Source of the DNA: Candidatus Nitrosocosmicus sp.
GTDB taxonomy: Archaea; Thermoproteota; Nitrososphaeria; Nitrososphaerales; Nitrososphaeraceae
Length of the DNA stretch: 14,282 bases
Direction of reading: 5' to 3'
NCBI GenBank assembly: GCA_030452275.1
Contig: JAKDMR010000020.1
Span: forward strand, 1 to 14,282
The first letter of the stretch is position 1. The number at the start of each line of letters is the position of its first letter. Shown here piece after piece: positions 14,166 through 14,282 of this stretch. Under the pieces are notes generated by a model. The model was not told the DNA's origin. It did not search any database and saw only the letters and a program-made list of their open reading frames with translations. Made by a program: the position numbers and the translations under genes.

Positions 14166-14282
14166 CAAATAGTAGTTCCTCAAACAATGATAAAGACTTT
14201 CCTATTCCAAAGGAAATAAGAGACTATTATAGATCTCTTGCGCAATTAGTCAAAAGAGCTTTATTTCTGTCTAGTGTATGTA
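14162..14282 (+). CDS. N-terminal part of an unidentified protein (cut by window end)
   Basis: The frame opens at ATG 14162, overlapping the TGA of the preceding small ORF (ATGA), with GAGGAT at 14151-14156 as a possible ribosome-binding site. The 40 visible residues begin with a Ser/Asn-rich stretch (MTNSSSSNND), then a helical segment IPKEIRDYYRSLAQLVKRAL leading to a hydrophobic FLSS. No family can be assigned. It is the third gene of the AbrB-led run inside the element. Confidence 0.55.
   Translation, partial: MTNSSSSNNDKDFPIPKEIRDYYRSLAQLVKRALFLSSVC

Noticed and set aside
1..14282. CRISPR array or insertion-sequence ends
   Set aside because: No regularly spaced direct repeats, transposase motifs or long terminal inverted repeats were seen.

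Overview
The window looks like the chromosome of an archaeon, most likely an ammonia-oxidising Thaumarchaeon/Nitrososphaerota of the Nitrososphaera/Nitrosocosmicus kind. The evidence is AT-rich DNA, TATA-like boxes about 20-40 nt ahead of many starts, several TTG/GTG starts with little or no leader, a tRNA gene with an archaeal TATA and no encoded CCA, an archaeal-type tyrosine recombinase, and a small AbrB/SpoVT-like protein of a kind I associate with this phylum. The assignment is inference from general features; no taxonomic marker is present.

Left region (1-5520): a small-molecule or glycoconjugate biosynthesis neighbourhood. The tail of an unidentified gene is followed 8 nt later by a PIG-L/LmbE-type zinc N-deacetylase that resembles BshB. 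Convergent to it lies a minus-strand run: a PHP-domain phosphoesterase, a 552-aa protein resembling the bacillithiol cysteine-adding enzyme BshC but with an added CxC...CxxC zinc-ribbon-like segment, and a CarB-fold ATP-grasp ligase. A second, paralogous ATP-grasp ligase starts divergently from the PHP gene, and a small membrane protein gene overlaps its 3' end. Deacetylase + BshC-like protein + ATP-grasp ligases is the logic of making an amino sugar and then attaching an amino acid to it, as in bacillithiol and mycothiol synthesis. This is the best candidate for an undescribed system in the window.

Middle region (5595-11104): a membrane family-2 glycosyltransferase of the hyaluronan/NodC type with a polar insertion, then (all minus strand) a cobalamin-dependent methionine synthase split into two genes (homocysteine/zinc module, then pterin + B12 + reactivation modules) followed by a small Cys/His protein. 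This is core methionine/one-carbon metabolism.

Right region (11208-14282): a tRNA-Arg(GCG) gene followed 51 nt later by a tyrosine integrase with an intact R..HxxR..H..Y set and a C-terminal coiled coil. Beyond it lie a convergent 374-aa putative winged-helix protein, a divergent AbrB-like gene, and two tightly packed small ORFs, the last running off the end. This is the integrase-proximal end of an integrated element or genomic island. A perfect 8+8 bp inverted repeat sits exactly over the start codon of the 374-aa gene, and a single palindromic AT box lies between the two divergent genes, which suggests an autoregulated bidirectional promoter. Only one end of the element is visible. No stretch longer than 300 bases lacks a gene; the largest gap is 7071-7229.
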